In this document: positions 26,791-38,924 of the stretch, piece by piece
How the letters are laid out: each line of letters opens with the position of its first letter
Numbering within the stretch: position 1 is the stretch's first letter
NCBI GenBank assembly: GCA_017591395.1
Contig: WEDG01000356.1
Coordinates: 186,001-250,000, forward strand
DNA length: 64,000 nt
Direction of reading: 5' to 3'
Origin: Schistocephalus solidus
Taxonomy: Eukaryota; Platyhelminthes; Cestoda; Diphyllobothriidea; Diphyllobothriidae
Translations under genes and position numbers: made by a program
The notes under the pieces: model-generated
What the model was told of the DNA's origin: nothing
Database searches by the model: none
The model's input: only the letters and a program-made list of their open reading frames with translations

Positions 26791-29489
26791 ATTGCTTCTG
26801 AAATTCCCTTCATGCAGGACAGAGTAAAACTTTTGCGAAACTGATTTTCGTATTAGAGTCCTCACATTTTGGTTGTCTCTGGCATCTGATACAGCTTTTC
26901 ACAACGCTGATCGATATCGCAAAAACCGATACAAACAAGCAAATTTACTTCTCAGTAGGCCATCTGTGCTGCAGTTGCGACAGGTCTAATATTAAAAGGG
27001 TTTGGATGCAAGTACTTTTATGGGTTGAAAGATGGTTGATTTCATAATAACAGATCATGTTTAAATCTGAGCCTTTCAGTGGACGTTCGTCCTCAGTCCA
27101 CCATCCTCCAGTTTTTGAATACTCACGTCTATAAAGGGGGTGAATATTTCACGTTGCCTCTTCGTAGTTAAATTGGGAAGCTAGGACAATACTACTTAGA
27201 CCTTGCTGCAGCTGCTCAACCTCACAGGTTTTCATTATAAAAATGTGTGCTCATTGGACGCATAGTTTGGCCTGTGATTGCGCAATCACCAGTCATGCCG
27301 TCGTGTGGCAGAAAGGAAAGTTGCATCAAATGATAGCATGTATTCATCAGAACCGACTTTGATGTCTTAAAGCCTCTGCAAGAATGCCTACGATGTTTTG
27401 ACACTATATTGTGATGCATCAATACGATTAGAAGTGCGGATATCTAATCGCCTCCGTAATCTAACAAAGGTGACAAAGGAAAAGCAAGGACCCTTTTATG
27501 GAGTAAATTCGGTTCAAACTGATTTTTTGGAAAATTCTGGTTTAGTGTATTCGCTCAGAACTGAAGGGCTGATACTTTGACAAAGTAGATGTTCCGAAAA
27601 AGATCCTAACTCAAACCTTATCGTGCATCGTGACTGATTTGCGTGAATTCTTCGGAGTATCGTTAGCGTTAGCGGTTACTTGGTCGTGAACACCCTTATA
27701 ATTAGTCGGTTTCCTTGTAATCCAGGAAGGCGATTTCTGCAATACCTATGCCCAGATGTGAATGGCCTCCCGAAGAATGTCATCTGTTAACAGCAGAAAG
27801 GGACAAAATGTGTACTTCGGTACCACTTCTATTCTAGCAGCATGACAGACGGTGGGAGACCAAACCAGAATTGTGGTGCTCTACACTAGCTTCAGCTATC
27901 AAATGGATATGTTTCTGGTAAAAATGTTTCTGACTAGTTCTGTTCCATGTCATATGTTTCACAGCATGGATTAGTCATCCTTAGCAAATTGAGTGCTTTC
28001 AATGCCGTCATAAGCCGACTCCTCCTCGTAAATCCAAGTGCTGTAGTCGGCTCTTCTAATGAAAGCGATCTAAAAGGCATTGGTAGTGAAACCACATTGG
28101 ACACTTTTCTGTCAACAAAAGCTGCGAAGCCACGGTCTAATTCTTCCCTATTCCCGTCCTTTTTATTTCTGGTGGGTAGACAGGTTTCACGCAAATGAAG
28201 ATGGGACTGTACAGACTTATTGACAATGCCGATTTCGTGCACTGTTCTGGGAAACGCCATGCACATTGTAAAACTTCCAACGTCAGCAGTTAAGCCCGGT
28301 AGTCAAAAGTGAATAGACACGCAGCATGCATCTGGTTTGAGGCTTCCTAAAATGTTTGTGCTACGACGATCGTTTTACGAGGTTGAAGACATCATACATA
28401 CATATGCATACATTAAAAGTGTGTAGTTCATACTTGTTCTTATGGGTTTTAACCTGGAGCTTGGATGTTTGCTCTAAGACATTTCTTCTAAAATATTCTA
28501 TAAACTTTTTGAGTTTCTTCGGTAAGGTCACCACTGGCTCATAAATTGCATCAAAATTATTTAGGTTGCAACATGCAAAATGATCAACCTGACCACCGAG
28601 AGGACAACGGACCTGTGCCTTTACAGTAGAGCTTTGGACATATCATTCGATTATCAAATAATACGATGCCGTATCACATGTTATTTAAATCGGAGGTTAA
28701 ATATGGCAGACTGACGACAAGCTATAAGTCTGAAATAATCTTTTCAGCCACTACATTTTCTGCCTATATACAGCAGATGGTAAGTAGGTTTACGCGTATG
28801 TCATTGATCGTCATGCGGGTAATTCAACGATATTTCAGAAGCACCAGCCTACTTCTTTATGCGCCCTGCCAAAAAACCCTATAGTATGCAGATATTTAAT
28901 TGGTTGATGATGCCCTTTTGCCCGTTGAAGACTGATTTTTCGTTGATTTCGCATTTCGGAGTTTCGGTCTACGGATTGTGTGCTTTCCATGTAGGAAAAA
29001 GCATAATTTCCTCTGCGTCTGTAAGAAGATACGATTTACCGCTTATAAAGTTTTGCAATTGACGTCTACTATGCGGTATACTTCCTCAGATGCATAAATA
29101 AACTGGCGGCTACGATACTAATTGAAGGAACATTGTATGGTCTTAAGTAATTAAAATGAGAAACATCTTGAAACCTGAACATGCACTTTTTTTCATAAAA
29201 TGTTGAACAAGACGCGATTTTCTATCAAAGGAAAACAAAAAATACTATTTTCAATTAGCATTTCTAGAAAATATATTTGAATTTGTAAAGGCCTTGAACA
29301 TCAATAGAATAAATGCATGCTACTTAAGTAGTACGTTTTTACCGGTTTCGGTGATAACAAACGACTGAATAAAAGTGTACGCAAGGACTGCCATTCTGAC
29401 ATGTCGACCATACCATGGGATTATGTAGGATTGTGATCGATGTTACACCCCAACTCAGTAATTTTTTCTAGGCATAATTGCATGAGCAA

Positions 29490-29610
29490 CGAATACAAGG
29501 GAGACTGGAACGGCTACTTTTGTCTTAAAAACCGTCATGAGCTAGCCATAACCAATCCCAGGTGATGCAACACTCGAGGCTCGAACCCATAACAGATCGG
29601 TAAATACGTT
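29490..29610 (-). mobile_element. Family A retroposon, reversed copy (left arm of a foldback)
   Basis: It begins (in + coordinates) with GAGACTGGAA and runs through the reversed hammerhead-like body to a reversed B-box GAGGCTCGAACCC. The core reads CTCATGA on its own strand. It lies head to head with the forward copy that follows. Confidence 0.6.
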
Positions 29611-29830
29611 TTAATCTATGTCAACATTCTCGATTGGAACCGGCAAGACAATGAGCCTTTGACTCAAGGATTAGAGCGTTGGACTGTGGACAAACAGGTT
29701 ACGGTTTCGAGTCTTGGATGGTGCACCATCTGTTGTTGGGTATGACTGGCTGATGACGGCTAATAAAGCCAGAAAAGGCCATTCCAGTCTCTTATATTTT
29801 TGCCGGTAATATTCATCTGCTGAACATAAA
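29611..29830 (+). mobile_element. Family A retroposon, forward copy
   Basis: The tRNA-like head shows an A-box-like TGACTCAAGGATTAGAGCG (29660-29678) and a B-box-like GGTTTCGAGTC (29703-29713), a Pol III type 2 layout. About 30 bases later comes the best-preserved hammerhead-like body (29744-29789), then GCCGGTAATATTCATCTGC. The - strand frame at 29760-29960 is a shadow. Confidence 0.7.
29744..29789 (+). ncRNA. Hammerhead-like ribozyme in family A
   Basis: The order is GACTGG (29744-29749), CTGATGA (29750-29756), a GGCT/AGCC hairpin, GAAA (29772-29775), AGGCCA, TT, then CCAGTC (29784-29789). GACTGG and CCAGTC are exact complements (stem I). The segment between GAAA and TT is TGGCCA in most copies, a palindrome that could form stem III only between two molecules, as in dimeric type I hammerheads. 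Deviations are a C-A mismatch where G10.1-C11.1 is normal and H17 = U. Cleavage would be predicted after 29783. Activity is unproven. Confidence 0.5.
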
Positions 29831-30169
29831 ATATCTCAACACGACCTCTGAATACTGGACTTCGAGCTACTATACAGCCAACTGACGATTTTAAGTAAAA
29901 TAAAAAAAACCATAATTCCGTTCTCTTTAATTGGCTGCTAGGTAAATTAGGATCTTGCATTAGACCAAAAGCGAAAACAGCAGTCAGAGTGCCTATGACC
30001 CGTCGAACAAGACAGCAACACCTTTAATAGTCTACTCAGAACTATCGCCCAAAAATGTATGCAATATGAGTGTATTATCTCTCTCAAATGATAAAATTAA
30101 CCTCAGCTTATGCTTTATGGGGCACCTAGCTGCCCAACGGGGAAAGAAATGGTAGAAGGCAGAGGCCTG

Positions 30170-30350
30170 CTGAGGCGTTCACCCGGTGTTTGCTATGTCT
30201 GGCTTACGACGAGTAATAGACCAAAAATGGCCATTCCAGCCTCTCATTTCTTTGTCGATAACTTTCTTCTGTTGATACTACTAGCCTCTCAGTGGTTGCT
30301 GGCGTGAAACGAGAGAGTAAGAGTGAGAAACGCAAGGCAGAACGGGACTA
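30170..30350 (+). mobile_element. Family A retroposon fragment
   Basis: A decayed body (GTCTGGCTTACGA) runs into a well-kept ATGGCCATTCCAG, then TTTCTTTGTCG, GATACTACTAGCC and the tail with AAGGCAGAACGGG. The head is missing. The 65-aa frame at 30110-30307 is the repeat read as protein. Confidence 0.6.
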
Positions 30351-30674
30351 GTGAGTCTGGCAACCGACTTATGAGCACCTCTCAAATTGTGGTAATTAAC
30401 CCTAATCAAAAACTCACTTTAGAATTCCGTTAAACCTTCATAAGATCAGTCGCTGAATGCATGTCTCCAAAACAGGACAGGGGAATTGGACTGCTCAGTC
30501 AATTTGTTTCCTTGTTGTGGAACCCTAAAAGTGAGCCCTACCAGTATGGGTACAGTCTCATAAAGTTTTCACAAAATGCTTAAATTTCTTTTTTATTTGA
30601 ACAGACTACTTGATGGCATAATCCATCAATATTTCAGTTATGTCAGGATGCTGATATTTCAAACGGGTTGTTTT

Positions 30675-30770
30675 TGGCAGATGCTGCATAGGTCTACGAT
30701 CCTTGCTAAATAATTCAACTGTAAGTCGCCGTCCCTGCGCACATCATGCTGTGAGGCACATGACAAACAT
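30675..30770 (-). mobile_element. Family R fragment
   Basis: It shows the reversed landmark GTCGCCGTCCCTGC near 30725-30738, followed by CATGCTGTGAGGCA, matching the start of R copies at 10500 and 53930. Confidence 0.5.
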
Positions 30771-33139
30771 TCATCAGAACCGAGGGTAGAATAATTGACG
30801 AAACAGAAGGCGCATACGTGATAGAAGGCCTGCAGGTAGTTCGTTCCTAATCGATGTTTTGTACTGACAGAACAGTCTATCGTCAATTATGCTAGAAGAG
30901 ATACAGCTCACTTGCACGTTACCTTACTGCCTCCAAAAATGACCTTCAAAAAAGCCTTTGATATGCTCTCGCGGCGCCTGATTTACTACTAACAGATCGA
31001 TATTCGTAAGGTTTCAGTCTAAATTTCAGTAACAAGACGCCTAAAGCATGTAGGATATCCGTTCACCTAACTGGTTCCATATTCTCCCGTTATCGAAGGC
31101 GAAGTTGTGCCCTAGTGAGGATGTGTGGGATAGTTTATCTTCCCTTCGCATATTCAACTCTTTTTCGTTCAGTTTCATGCCGACCAGCTTACTGAATTTG
31201 CCAACTTAATGGGAGTGGACACACTTACGTTCTACTTGGTAAATGTTACCGAATTTTGATTTATTAATATTGCTTCCTTTAATGAGTTAACTGCTGGTGC
31301 ATTTTCGCTTTCAACCCGCGATTGATTTTCAAATTCAAGTTCGCTTTATGAATCTAGCTAATTCTTCGATAATAATTTCAATTTAAGATACCGTGCTCCT
31401 ACACCTTTGGTAATGGTTGCGCGTTCGCGTGGAAAGCCTGATATGTTGTTTTCATTTATTGGTAAGGTGGGGTAATTGTCATGGAAGGTCAGAAAAGGAG
31501 GGGCACTGTTTCGTTCGTGCTTACCATTCTTTTGAGTTCCGCCTGTCCGTGTCTTCAGAGCTGCATATTAAGAACCGACAAATTTGCATGTTTTTTTCCT
31601 TCCTGGAAACATGACGTCTGGATCGATCGAGTTCAGATATGGCGCGACTTGCACAGCCCTGCCCCGAGTGACAATGAAAACATCTTCAGCGCCATACTGT
31701 ATAGGAAACCTTGACCAATAAATTTTATCGAGCGCGATATATGATCTTTATAAGTGCATGTAATACAGGCAAGTTCAACCTTTTACTTCAGGTTAAAGCT
31801 TGAAAGAGCAATCGCTTTTCCATTAACTGAGCTGCTCACCAGATTTCGTTATGAGCTGAAACCTGCAATCTGCCTTTTTAATGGTTATGAAAATATGGAT
31901 GTGGATTGTCTATCATGACGGTTTTATACTCATGACATCCAAAGAAATAATGCAATTGGCGCACATTTGTTTACGATAAAATCTAAAATAAAACGATTCA
32001 AATCCTACACTTTCAACTGGAACCAAAAGCTTCGAAACCAAGCAAAACTTTTGTGAAGATATTACTCATTTCTCACATTTACGCTCAAACTGTTAGACAT
32101 TTTACTGATACAATGATTTATTAACTTATTATGCATTCCAAAAACATATGTCGGAATCTACTACTTGAACAACTAGCCTGTGCAGCATGTAGGTAGCTAA
32201 AAGTGGATCGCCTCAATTGTGGTCATCACGTTAAATTAGCTAGGTCACACACTGTAACGATATTTAAAAACAGACAACACAAAGATTTCAAATTCAGACA
32301 GAACTGGTACCTCGTGAAGAGTACTGGTTAATTAATCTTAAATTCCACCGATGCGGTACGTCAACAAACAAGCGCGCGATAAATAGGCACTCGTACAGCA
32401 CGTCACAGCGTCCGGATGGAAGTGGACGCACTCGTGTCTTTAAAGTTTTGTCTGCACCAGCTACTGATGCATACTTCCTGCGTAGGCACTGTCTCGAGGA
32501 ATCGGTGGCCTTTATGTGATGACCATACATCAACGCTCTTATTTTGCGTCCGAAAAAACCTTGCATCCTTATCCATAGATTATTTGCGTGCAGGTTGTGA
32601 AGACGGATTGCCGGGTTTGGGATCGTGACTGACTGTGCGCCCATAACTGCAGGGTATTCGGCAAAATAACCTTTAATACGTAAATGGCAAGTCGACTTTA
32701 AAGTGTCTAGGAGTGTGTTGCATGGAACACTCGGGGACTGCTGCGCTAGCAACAATTGATGATTTCAAATCTGCCGTTCAGTAAATTCAGACACATGTAC
32801 GTTGTGGAGATTTCGCCGAACTGTTGGTTGCTTGCGTGTGGGATGGAACGATGTGTAGTTTTTTTCGCTTTGAATCGTGCCGTGCAGTGGTTTTGCTTTG
32901 GCACAGGCATCCTGCTGGGTATGTCTACGTATAGGGCTTGAGCCATGGCGTGTACTGTTACATGCTCGTAGATAAAATCGCTCTCTTTTTCCCTTGCTTC
33001 CTTTGTTTTCACGACTTAAATATCCCATACGAACTGGGGGCATATTGCTAATCTCCTCTTTTGTGTCTCGTCTCGTCCATAGGTTGTTTCATATACACAC
33101 TTTGACGATTCAAGGGGTGCATAACAGTCATATTTGATC

Positions 33140-33245
33140 TACCTGGGATGGCTTATGCCTGACTGATGACGGATAATGAGCCAGAAATGACATCTCCTAG
33201 TCCGCCCCGTCTTTCTCGGCATCGCTAATCTGGGTGATTGACGTA
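33140..33245 (+). mobile_element. Family A retroposon fragment
   Basis: It contains CTGACTGATGACGGATAATGA, GCCAGAAATGACAT and CTTTCTCGGCAT, that is the body without the tRNA-like head. Stem I is no longer complementary. Confidence 0.55.
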
Positions 33246-34920
33246 AACAGGACAGTTTTAAATAAGGGATAGATTTGGGGGAGTTTCTATTAGTGTTTCT
33301 GACCATGTATCCTTTTAAACTTCAAATATTTTTATGGTAATTTATAGAAATTTTGCAAGCAAAACCGTCTAACAGCCACGTTCCGCCACCGTCGCCTCAT
33401 AGCCCATCTGTTTGAATTCTGACCTACGATGCGTTGTACCATCGGCAAAATCACGATTAGAAAGTGCTCGGTTGTGTTCAGTACTGCCTATAAATTGATA
33501 GGTTGGCCTCAAATGCATTTCAGTTGGAATGTACATCATTCCACACGTATGTATCGCGTCGGTGGCAGACTTCCTTCCTGTGAACTGTCTTACACGCAAC
33601 CGGAGCTAGTTTTTCCATAATTATTCATCGTACTTTACAGCAAGCTACTATTTGAATGCTTTTAGCTTCTAATTATACTGTGGAGTAGGTAAGCTACTAC
33701 TTATGTACTACTGAATGCCTGAATATGAACATTACGTGGTTATTTCGCAGAGGCTGATAGATTTCGGCTGAAATAGTTATGGTGCATCGTAAACTGACTC
33801 TGCAAAATTTTTTGCCGACGGAGTTACTCCAAACTCGTAGAATTAATTTCCTCGAAAGTTAAAAAAGGCAGATTGTCCCCTATAATATAGTTTCTTTATT
33901 CATTCAATAGCAACTTGCACAATGTCTTCGCAGTAGGTTTACTTAACCTTGCCAATTGCTGGTAAGGACAGTAGATCTCCCACTGGATAAGAGACTTTAC
34001 TGGTTTGCACGGATGTTTCCTAGCACCTTACTTGTCAAAACTATCTAGTGAACTTGAGGCATATTTGGCAGAACTGAAAGCCGGTATCGGGTGGAGCAAG
34101 GAAACAAGTGAATACCAGCTCCGCGGGGAATTTTAAACAAAGCTGGCGTCGTATATATTGGCATACAATAAGCCTGAAGCAAAGGCATAGTTGTTTCTTC
34201 GATCAGTGACTTAATCGCTTTTGTACTGATTTAGGTCAATATTGCTACGCAGGACGACTGGAAAACCTTTCTTATTCGACTACATCTTTCTGCATATACG
34301 AGCGGGTTCGGTTGCACAGTTAACCGCAGGAAATTCCTATTTGTCACCTAAATGCGACGAACGTTGTCCCTTCGCATACTTATACGGTCAGCCTGATTCG
34401 CTCTTCTATATGGAAATTATTTTGTCCTGGTAACGCCATTCCACTGGGGAGCATCGTCATTGACCGTGGAGAAGGTGGATACGATATCAGGGACCAGTGT
34501 CACCACCAGTTTTGAGGGTTACACTTTACTTCGGAAAGGTGCAGATGCCGAAGAGTGAGCGCTTTCCCCCTGTCGCCTAATCTGACATTCACTGGGCAAG
34601 ACTTTGACGTTCGACAAACGTTCGAAGCACCGAAGGAGACCTTTTCGACAAAAGCAAACGTAGGGTGGAATTCAATCGGGATGTTTTTTCATTCGCTCAT
34701 AACTAAGCAGCAGCTATGCGCTCTGTGGGGCTAGCCCTGCCTCATTTGCAGTCGTTCGACAGTGGTTATGCCTGATTGCCCTATGAAAAACTTATAAGGA
34801 TTTCACGTAACTTCATCTGCCTTATTTGCACTGAGGTCTTTATGAAGCAAAAAGCCTGTCCTTCACCTCTCTCACAGTCCGAGTTTTGCTATTCATCCTG
34901 AATTTGAACGATTTTTGAAG

Positions 34921-35110
34921 TTAATTTACTTCGCAAGGGGCTTTGAGTTTCGTAGTTTCACCTACCGTCCATTTACGTTGGCCTTGTGTGTAGTCACAGA
35001 CGTACTTCAGACTATATGGTCCGGATTGGTCAGCCTCATGCGCAAGAAGGCGTGCCCGTAACTTGTCAAGTGAGGAGGAAAATGTTGTAGCGCGTGTAGA
35101 GTTCAGGCAG
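34921..35110 (-). pseudogene. Possible scrap of a Gypsy-type pol C-terminus
   Basis: The - strand translation includes LDKLRARLL, then YVCDYTQGQRKWTVGETTKL. This resembles the segment after the integrase core of Ty3/Gypsy elements (V.VRDY...KWT.G.I). Only about 60 residues fit, no integrase or LTR was found nearby, and a family A locus starts at 35270. It could equally be chance similarity. Confidence 0.25.
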
Positions 35111-35269
35111 TTTTCGTGCCCCAACTGTGTTTCAGAAACTGGCATGTGCTAACTGCACCGCTACAATTTTTAATCTCCTCTTCATATTTCGATGATTTCA
35201 TCTGTTTCAAGTATGTCAATAAAGTTAACAGAATCTGTGGAAGTGGGATAAATCCATATTCCAAAAGGA

Positions 35270-35640
35270 CGTCACCGGTTGCGGCCGTTGGGTATGGTTG
35301 GCAGGTGACTGCTAACAAGCCAGAAGTGACCATTTTCCAGTCTCTGCTACTTTTTCGGTAATTTCGTACTGACCACTTAGTGGCTGCTGACAGGGCTTGG
35401 GAGTCAGTATGTTCTGGAAAGCGGTTGGTAAACGCCCCATGACTATTGTTAAGATACCTGATTGAAACTGACAAGACAATGAGTCTGTGGTTCAATGGGT
35501 AGGCGTTGGACTTCTAGTCCATAGGTTCGAGCCCCAGGGAAGGAATGCCTGAGATGGTGAACCGCTGACTAGAAATGAGTAATAAGCCAGACCTGACCAT
35601 TCTAATGCCTCTTTATTTTACGGTTATATTAAAAAAGACG
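35270..35640 (+). mobile_element. Family A retroposon, head-to-tail copy with two bodies
   Basis: Body 1 (about 35285-35336) is followed by the tail, then by GACAAGACAATGAG and the tRNA-like head (A-box region 35487-35505; B-box GGTTCGAGCCC 35524-35534), then body 2 (about 35553-35605). The two bodies are about 262 bp apart. The order body, tail, head, body means the copy was made from a tandem or circular template, or arose by tandem duplication. Both cores are mutated (CAGGTGA, and a decayed GAAA in body 2). Confidence 0.7.
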
Positions 35641-37732
35641 TTACACGGCACAACCAACTCTGCACCAAAACGCTAGCGACGTGTGCAAGTGCTGGTAATT
35701 GCACGAATTAACCACATTGGGATGGAGATAGCCCGATGAAGTAAAGATTGTAGTACACGGGAATAACTATTCCACTTGCAACACATTCCAGGAGGGGCTG
35801 TGTGAAAGGTTTACGTTAGAAAGGAGAATCTGCAGAGCAAAGTCACCTGTTCCCGTGCCCAACGTAAAAGATCTGGGACGTAGATGTTACGGTTAAGTTC
35901 CTTTTTGAGTCGAGGAGAGAAGTCCAAAAGGATTGCCCGCATGCCGGACGAAAAAAACAGATGATCTAATGCTCAGAACTGTAGGCCTGCAAACCTCCAG
36001 GAACCAAATAATCACACCAGAAGTGAGAAGGGCAGCCCTACGATCGGCGTCGCGGGTCAGTTTGACTGTGGTAGGTGGCTGAGGTTGACGTTGATTGTCT
36101 GACCAATGGTGCATGGTAGGGGGATGAGAAGGCTATCATCTATGGGGTCATTGGTGCAGTCACTTCACACACTTTTAGGGATGCTGAAGCGGGATATAGC
36201 AATATATGCAAACGTTTCTCAACCGCACCAATGAAGTAAACAAATAAATCAGCATTCTTAATTTGTCGGCTGATGAAGAGAACCAGCGGAATAAGCGTCA
36301 TGTGCTGACACATATTGCTTCTCGTTTGGGCAAGTGTATGAAATCGGTATTATTTGATTCCGTTCAGTAAGCAATGCTTCATGACCCGAACAGTATGAGT
36401 ACTTCCTGGGAGACCTACTAGTCCATGCATTGGGAATTTAATGCCAGCAAAATGAATTTGGTGGTCTGCACTTTTGTACACCTATAAAAATCTTCGATCA
36501 GGAATATGATGAAGGTATCAATACAGGCTAAAACTGAAGTGACCAGGTTACGTCTTTTGGAGGCATTGCTAATGTCTGCGTTGACCATTGTAGGTGTGAT
36601 TCCCTATTAAGTTACGATAATTCGATTACCTTGGCTGTGGGGGACATAGTAAGTACACAAGAAGTGAACCCAGGTGTGGATTGATACTCGAGCGAACTTA
36701 ATCTGCTTAACTTTTGTCCAATAACCACCTTCTCGTACATTTCTCACCCTGCCACTTTGATCAGTAACATCTAGATCCAGACTGCGGAAAGTTAATGTGG
36801 TACAGGGTCATGCATAACTTCCATTTCGGTTTGGTATCCTTTTTCAAATCTCATACAGAACCTTTAATTTCCTTTGAATACTTTCATTAGCAGCCCTTAA
36901 CCCCCAAAACCATAGCTTAGGTCTGTCTCGACAACTATATTTTTTGCATTAATACCTTTGGTCTAGGGCTAATAGTGGAGAAACGCAGGGTGATTGTTGT
37001 CCTTCATCTTGATTATCAATTAACCGATTGGCTTTTCTCGTCCATCTTCCCTCATGTACAGATTTTACCGGAATGCCGTAAAAGAGGGTTGCGTGTTTCC
37101 GGCTGACTTCTGGCAGTTATGTTTCCAAAACTGACCATTACTGTGTCTCTTTTTAAATTAAAATTAGATATCATCTTCCCCAACGTTATTTTCGCGTTTT
37201 GCAGATTACTTGCGGCTGAAAAAATAGACTTGGTTACCTAATTCTCTCCATTATCCACGCCTTCCTTTATGATTATAAATTTTTCTTATTGTTAACCCGC
37301 GTGGTTATATTCCAGTGAAGATACTGCATATCAAAGAGCCATTTAATTTGGACATAAAAGTGTGATACACTATGCTGCGGTTGTGCTAGAAGATGTGTCC
37401 TTTTAAGAAGGCATTTTAAGCACGTCAACGAAAAACCTTCTCTGTCGGTACAGATACTTGACATTGCGACGAGAACAGGCAGACAGGAATGGCAGTATGT
37501 AGCGTATTTTCTGCCGTCGACCTGTCGTATCCCATTCAGAGACCGCAAGGAACTTATAACTCAATCGCACCCTAATCCATCTATGCTTTCAATTATTCGA
37601 AATGCGTGACTGCTTTAAGACAACAACTCCATCTCAGCTCACCGACGAAAATATTTATTATTTCGATTGATTTAAATACAGCCTAACCAAGGTTAAGCTC
37701 ATTTTCTAATTTTCGCCCTTATTCTATTGCAG

Positions 37733-37806
37733 ATCAACTGAAGAAATCTTCGCATTTTTTGTGTCGATTGCTTTCCTCGTTGAAGCCTACCGAGACCTCA
37801 TAAAAG
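37733..37806 (+). CDS. SLC4A11-like transporter, exon c (residues 83-106)
   Basis: This short exon (74 nt) encodes STEEIFAFFVSIAFLVEAY, a membrane helix. SLC4 proteins share the STEEI.ALFIS.TF sequence here, so the identification is firm. The arginine before it is made from AG|A across the intron. The acceptor is TTGCAG; the donor is GTAGAC, weaker than the others, right after AAAAG. The following intron is only 141 bp. The helix lies just before the large extracellular loop encoded by the next exon. Confidence 0.9.
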
Positions 37807-37947
37807 GTAGACCATTCTTTCTTCTACTTATTGTTTGGGGGTCACCTCTGTAACTTACATTCTAAAGTTAGGCACCAATTGCACGTCAATAGTTTTTTCG
37901 TATTTTATTGCAATATTCTACGTCCCCATGTGCTGCTCTTCCAACAG
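37807..37947 (+). other. Intron c-d, 141 bp
   Basis: This short intron runs from GTAGAC to TTCCAACAG and splits a G|AA glutamate codon. The frames that run across it (37831-38025, 37908 onward) are not the spliced product. Confidence 0.85.
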
Positions 37948-38278
37948 AATTTGAAAGTTACTACTCCTGTCAGTCGACAATGGGGAATAGTAGCGACCAA
38001 CCGCGTTCAGAACAGGCCATGCTGAACACCACCTTCCACCTGGCAAACAGCAGCCTGGCCGATGAGGCCGATGGGAGTACGTCGGCAAGACAATTCAGAC
38101 CCACCCTGTCCCGCGTCCTCCATTTGTCCCTAAGGGATGGAAACCCGCTCAATATTAGTCTAGAAAACATGACTACCGGCAGCAACAACGACTGCAAACC
38201 GGAGGTCTCTCTACTCTATCTTTTGCTCATGTTTTGCACGCTCTGGATGTTCATCTCCATGCTGAATTTCACAAAAAC
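37948..38278 (+). CDS. SLC4A11-like transporter, exon d (residues 108-216), glycosylated loop and next helix
   Basis: This is the largest visible exon. It encodes a hydrophilic loop of about 75-80 residues followed by a membrane helix, VSLLYLLLMFCTLWMFISM, which matches the A11 segment ending LIMLGTLWLSY. The loop has five N-glycosylation sequons (NSS, NTT, NSS, NIS, NMT) and two cysteines, as expected for the extracellular loop that is glycosylated in SLC4A11. It looks somewhat longer than the vertebrate loop. A sixth sequon, NFT, follows the helix and would face the cytoplasm. The donor is GTAAGT; the exon ends with AC of a split threonine codon. Confidence 0.9.
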
Positions 38279-38649
38279 GTAAGTTTTAAACGGCCGCAGT
38301 AAGGTTTTTTGATTGAAGCTAACGTTTGCATTACTGGTGTGCATATCAGTATGGATGAAGAAAACTCTTCGATCGCCGGAATCATTTTCTGATTCATCTG
38401 AGATTTCTTACTCATGCAGGAGCCCATCCTCATAATTCAAAAGTGGCAATAGAATAAGAAAACATTATAGGGCTCGGGGCCTATCAAGCATCTTCAACGT
38501 TAATGTAGAGGTGACTGCGAAAGTCTCATGGTGACGGCCGTAGGTCAATATATCGATGGAGTAAGTTTCCATCTTAGGCCCAGATCTCAGTCGACCCGTG
38601 GCCAGATGTGCTCATAGCGTGGGTGAGTACCTTCGTAGATGAATCATGC

Positions 38650-38830
38650 TAATAAAAACAAGGGAGACTCGAATGACCATTTTTACCTCATTAGCTATCA
38701 TCAACCAGCCATATCCAACCCCAGGTAATGTCCAACTGGAGGCTCGAACATGTAACCTGGTGATCAGAAGGCCAACGCTATAACCATTGAGCCACAGTTT
38801 CGGGTTCTTGCCGGTTTATATCGGGAATAT
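38650..38830 (-). mobile_element. Family A retroposon, reversed copy
   Basis: The reversed body (core TTGATGA, TGGTCATT on its own strand) is followed by the reversed head: B-box near GAGGCTCGAAC and A-box near AACCATTGAGCCAC, then TTCTTGCCGG and GGGAATATTCA. It forms the left arm of a foldback with the next entry. Confidence 0.65.
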
Positions 38831-38924
38831 TCAGTGCATTTGTTGATACATGCTCATAGCTCGCTACCAGAACTCAAGCGTCCCGTTATGCTTAGGTCGC
38901 ACTCTCGAGCCCAGACAGCACGTC

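Larger units (their letters stand above)
22186..37732 (+). other. Intron b-c, 15.5 kb
   Basis: This intron has a GTGAGT donor and a TTCTATTGCAG acceptor, and splits an AG|A arginine codon. It contains an E-type tail (22570-22655), an 85-bp tandem duplication (23701-23849), Penelope-like remains (26140-26790), family A loci (29490-29830, 30170-30350, 33140-33245, 35270-35640), a family R fragment (30675-30770) and a possible Gypsy scrap (34921-35110). I recognise nothing in 22660-23700, 23850-26130, 26800-29480, 30780-33130, 33250-34910 or 35650-37730. The 153-aa - strand frame at 32294-32755 has no recognisable domain. Confidence 0.8.

Noticed and set aside
32294..32755. 153-aa - strand open frame as a gene
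   Set aside because: No recognisable domain, no matching overlap with neighbouring frames, no splice context or promoter; three overlapping frames on both strands are equally long.
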